From: CAZVWV01 sp964631745
GTDB taxonomy: Bacteria > Bdellovibrionota_C > UBA2361 > JBGSMV01
Assembly: GCA_964631745.1 (NCBI GenBank)
Contig: CAZVWV010000106.1
Span: forward strand, 1-14,466
Direction of reading: 5' to 3'
DNA: 14,466 nucleotides
Made by a program: the position numbers and the translations under genes. Shown piece after piece: positions 13,944-14,466 of this stretch. The notes beneath the pieces are model-generated. The model was given only the letters and a program-made list of their open reading frames with translations. It was not told where the DNA came from and ran no database searches. Position 1 is the first letter of the stretch, and each line of letters starts with the position of its first letter.

Positions 13944-14002
13944 ATTGCCCTATTTTATAGCTCGCGATGAGCGATAAAACGAGATGTTTTGAGCGATAAA
14001 AC
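13935..14002. promoter_or_regulatory. TGAGCGATA operator array over the fic promoter
   Basis: TGAGCGATAAAAC occurs twice in direct orientation (13968-13980 and 13990-14002), starts 22 bp apart, about two helical turns. An inverted, one-mismatch partner TTTTATAGCTC (13953-13963) pairs with GAGCGATAAAA (13969-13979), and a shorter inverted copy ATCGCTCA (13935-13942) runs into the fic start codon. On the minus strand the TATAAA -10-like box lies inside the palindrome. This fits repression by a dimeric HTH protein, most simply Fic's own N-terminal domain. Confidence 0.6.
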
Positions 14003-14083
14003 CTTAGACTTGGTGACCGGGGGCTTAACTAATTGATGATATTATAAGTATTGATGGGGCTATAGGTTTATGTATCCGTTCAG

Positions 14084-14113
14084 AAAAACGGAAACCCCGA
14101 TTAGGGTTTTCCG
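14084..14113 (-). terminator. possible rho-independent terminator (minus strand)
   Basis: CGGAAACCCC (14089-14098) and GGGTTTTCCG (14104-14113) form a 10-bp stem with one mismatch and a 5-nt loop. Read on the minus strand it is followed at once by five T residues (14084-14088). It would stop transcription entering the fic promoter from the right, although no minus-strand gene is visible on that side in the window. Confidence 0.45.
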
Positions 14114-14135
14114 CTCGGCCATAATAGAGATTGCA

Positions 14136-14185
14136 CGAAATCTTCATCTGAACTAAGATATATCTTCATCGCGCTGAAGATTTCG
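14136..14185. promoter_or_regulatory. ATCTTCA repeat cluster upstream of the second ATPase gene
   Basis: CGAAATCTTCA (14136-14146) and TGAAGATTTCG (14175-14185) are a perfect 11-bp inverted repeat. Between them lie a second direct copy of ATCTTCATC (14162-14170, 22 bp after the one at 14140-14148) and a perfect 12-bp palindrome AAGATATATCTT (14155-14166). The cluster ends 14 bp before the likely ATG. It may be an operator array or a leader RNA structure. Confidence 0.45.
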
Positions 14186-14199
14186 TTGAATTGCCATAT

Positions 14200-14466
14200 A
14201 TGACTGATATAATTCATAATTTGGAAGAAACACTATATGAAAGACTGCTCCAAGGAGCGCCCTTTATGCAGGTTTTGCTTGGCCCGAGGCAAGTTGGGAA
14301 GACAACAATAGTCAAACAGGTAATGAAGAGATGGCACGGAACGGCCATTTATTCGTCAGCTGACCTACCTACTCCGCCACAAAATAGTTGGATCCAAGAA
14401 CACTGGAACCAGGCACGCTCCGCCTTGCGCGCGAGGCCGGCGATTGGAAGCTGGTGAAGCTCGAAG
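14200..14466 (+). pseudogene. second AAA/DUF4143-type ATPase, 3' partial, apparently frameshifted
   Basis: The N-terminus of another ATPase, of a different subgroup from the one at 3815-5050. Walker A is LLGPRQVGKTTIVKQ, and the later YSSADLPTPP...WIQEHWNQAR stretch is typical of the family before its Walker B. The ATG at 14200 is preferred to the in-frame TTG at 14191; neither has a Shine-Dalgarno. The frame stops at 14455-14457, where a family member would continue to about 400 residues. A different plus frame from 14424 reads Leu-Ala-Arg-Glu-Ala-Gly-Asp-Trp-Lys-Leu-Val, which fits the family's sequence just before Walker B. This points to a frameshift near 14415-14425, real or a sequencing error. 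The window end hides the rest. Confidence 0.6.

Overview
The window looks like a rearranged cell-surface sugar locus of a Gram-negative bacterium, flanked and interrupted by accessory genes. Nothing fixes the taxon. The HDOD signalling protein, the SPII lipoprotein and the LPS/flagellin-type sugar genes suggest a proteobacterium or a relative (a delta-proteobacterial type lineage is a guess). No rRNA, tRNA, CRISPR array, complete insertion sequence or origin was seen.

Layout. (1) 1-773: the 3' end of an unidentified gene, then a toxin-first type II toxin-antitoxin pair (RelE/HigB-like toxin, XRE antitoxin). (2) 774-1033: intergenic DNA with a 130-bp inverted-repeat element holding a 9-bp-periodic CACGAAG repeat. 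(3) 1034-3397, minus strand: an HDOD/GAF-like signalling protein followed by a four-helix membrane protein of STM3941-like type. (4) 3398-5355: an internally deleted, out-of-frame relic of a second rfbF, then an intact AAA/DUF4143 ATPase; 202 bp of the relic matches the 3' end of the intact rfbF downstream at about 95% identity. (5) 5356-9131: intact rfbF (glucose-1-phosphate cytidylyltransferase), a debris stretch, a carbamoyltransferase relic made of three collinear pieces, an RmlC-like epimerase, a truncated SDR and a TylC3/NovU-type C-methyltransferase. (6) 9233-12080: a WbpG/PseA-type N-acetyl sugar amidotransferase, a CMP-nonulosonate synthetase and a coupled Gfo/Idh/MocA oxidoreductase. 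(7) 12286-14466: a BamE-like lipoprotein, a Fic protein with an N-terminal HTH and Gln in place of the catalytic His, and the start of a second DUF4143 ATPase that appears frameshifted.

How the genes fit together. RfbF, the RmlC-like epimerase, the C-methyltransferase and a now-broken SDR reductase are the expected parts of a pathway to a CDP-linked C-methyl deoxysugar, but the 4,6-dehydratase (RfbG) is not in the window. The amidotransferase, CMP-synthetase and Gfo/Idh/MocA protein fit an acetamidino-substituted pseudaminic or legionaminic acid pathway; NeuB-type synthase and upstream enzymes are absent. Several sugar genes are decayed by deletion, strand direction alternates, and selfish or regulatory modules sit between them. 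This is what repeated recombination and decay at a surface-antigen locus would leave.

No clearly undescribed system stands out. The best leads are the rfbF relic next to the ATPase, the shared deletion pattern in the relics, the His-to-Gln Fic protein with its operator array, and the inverted-repeat element.
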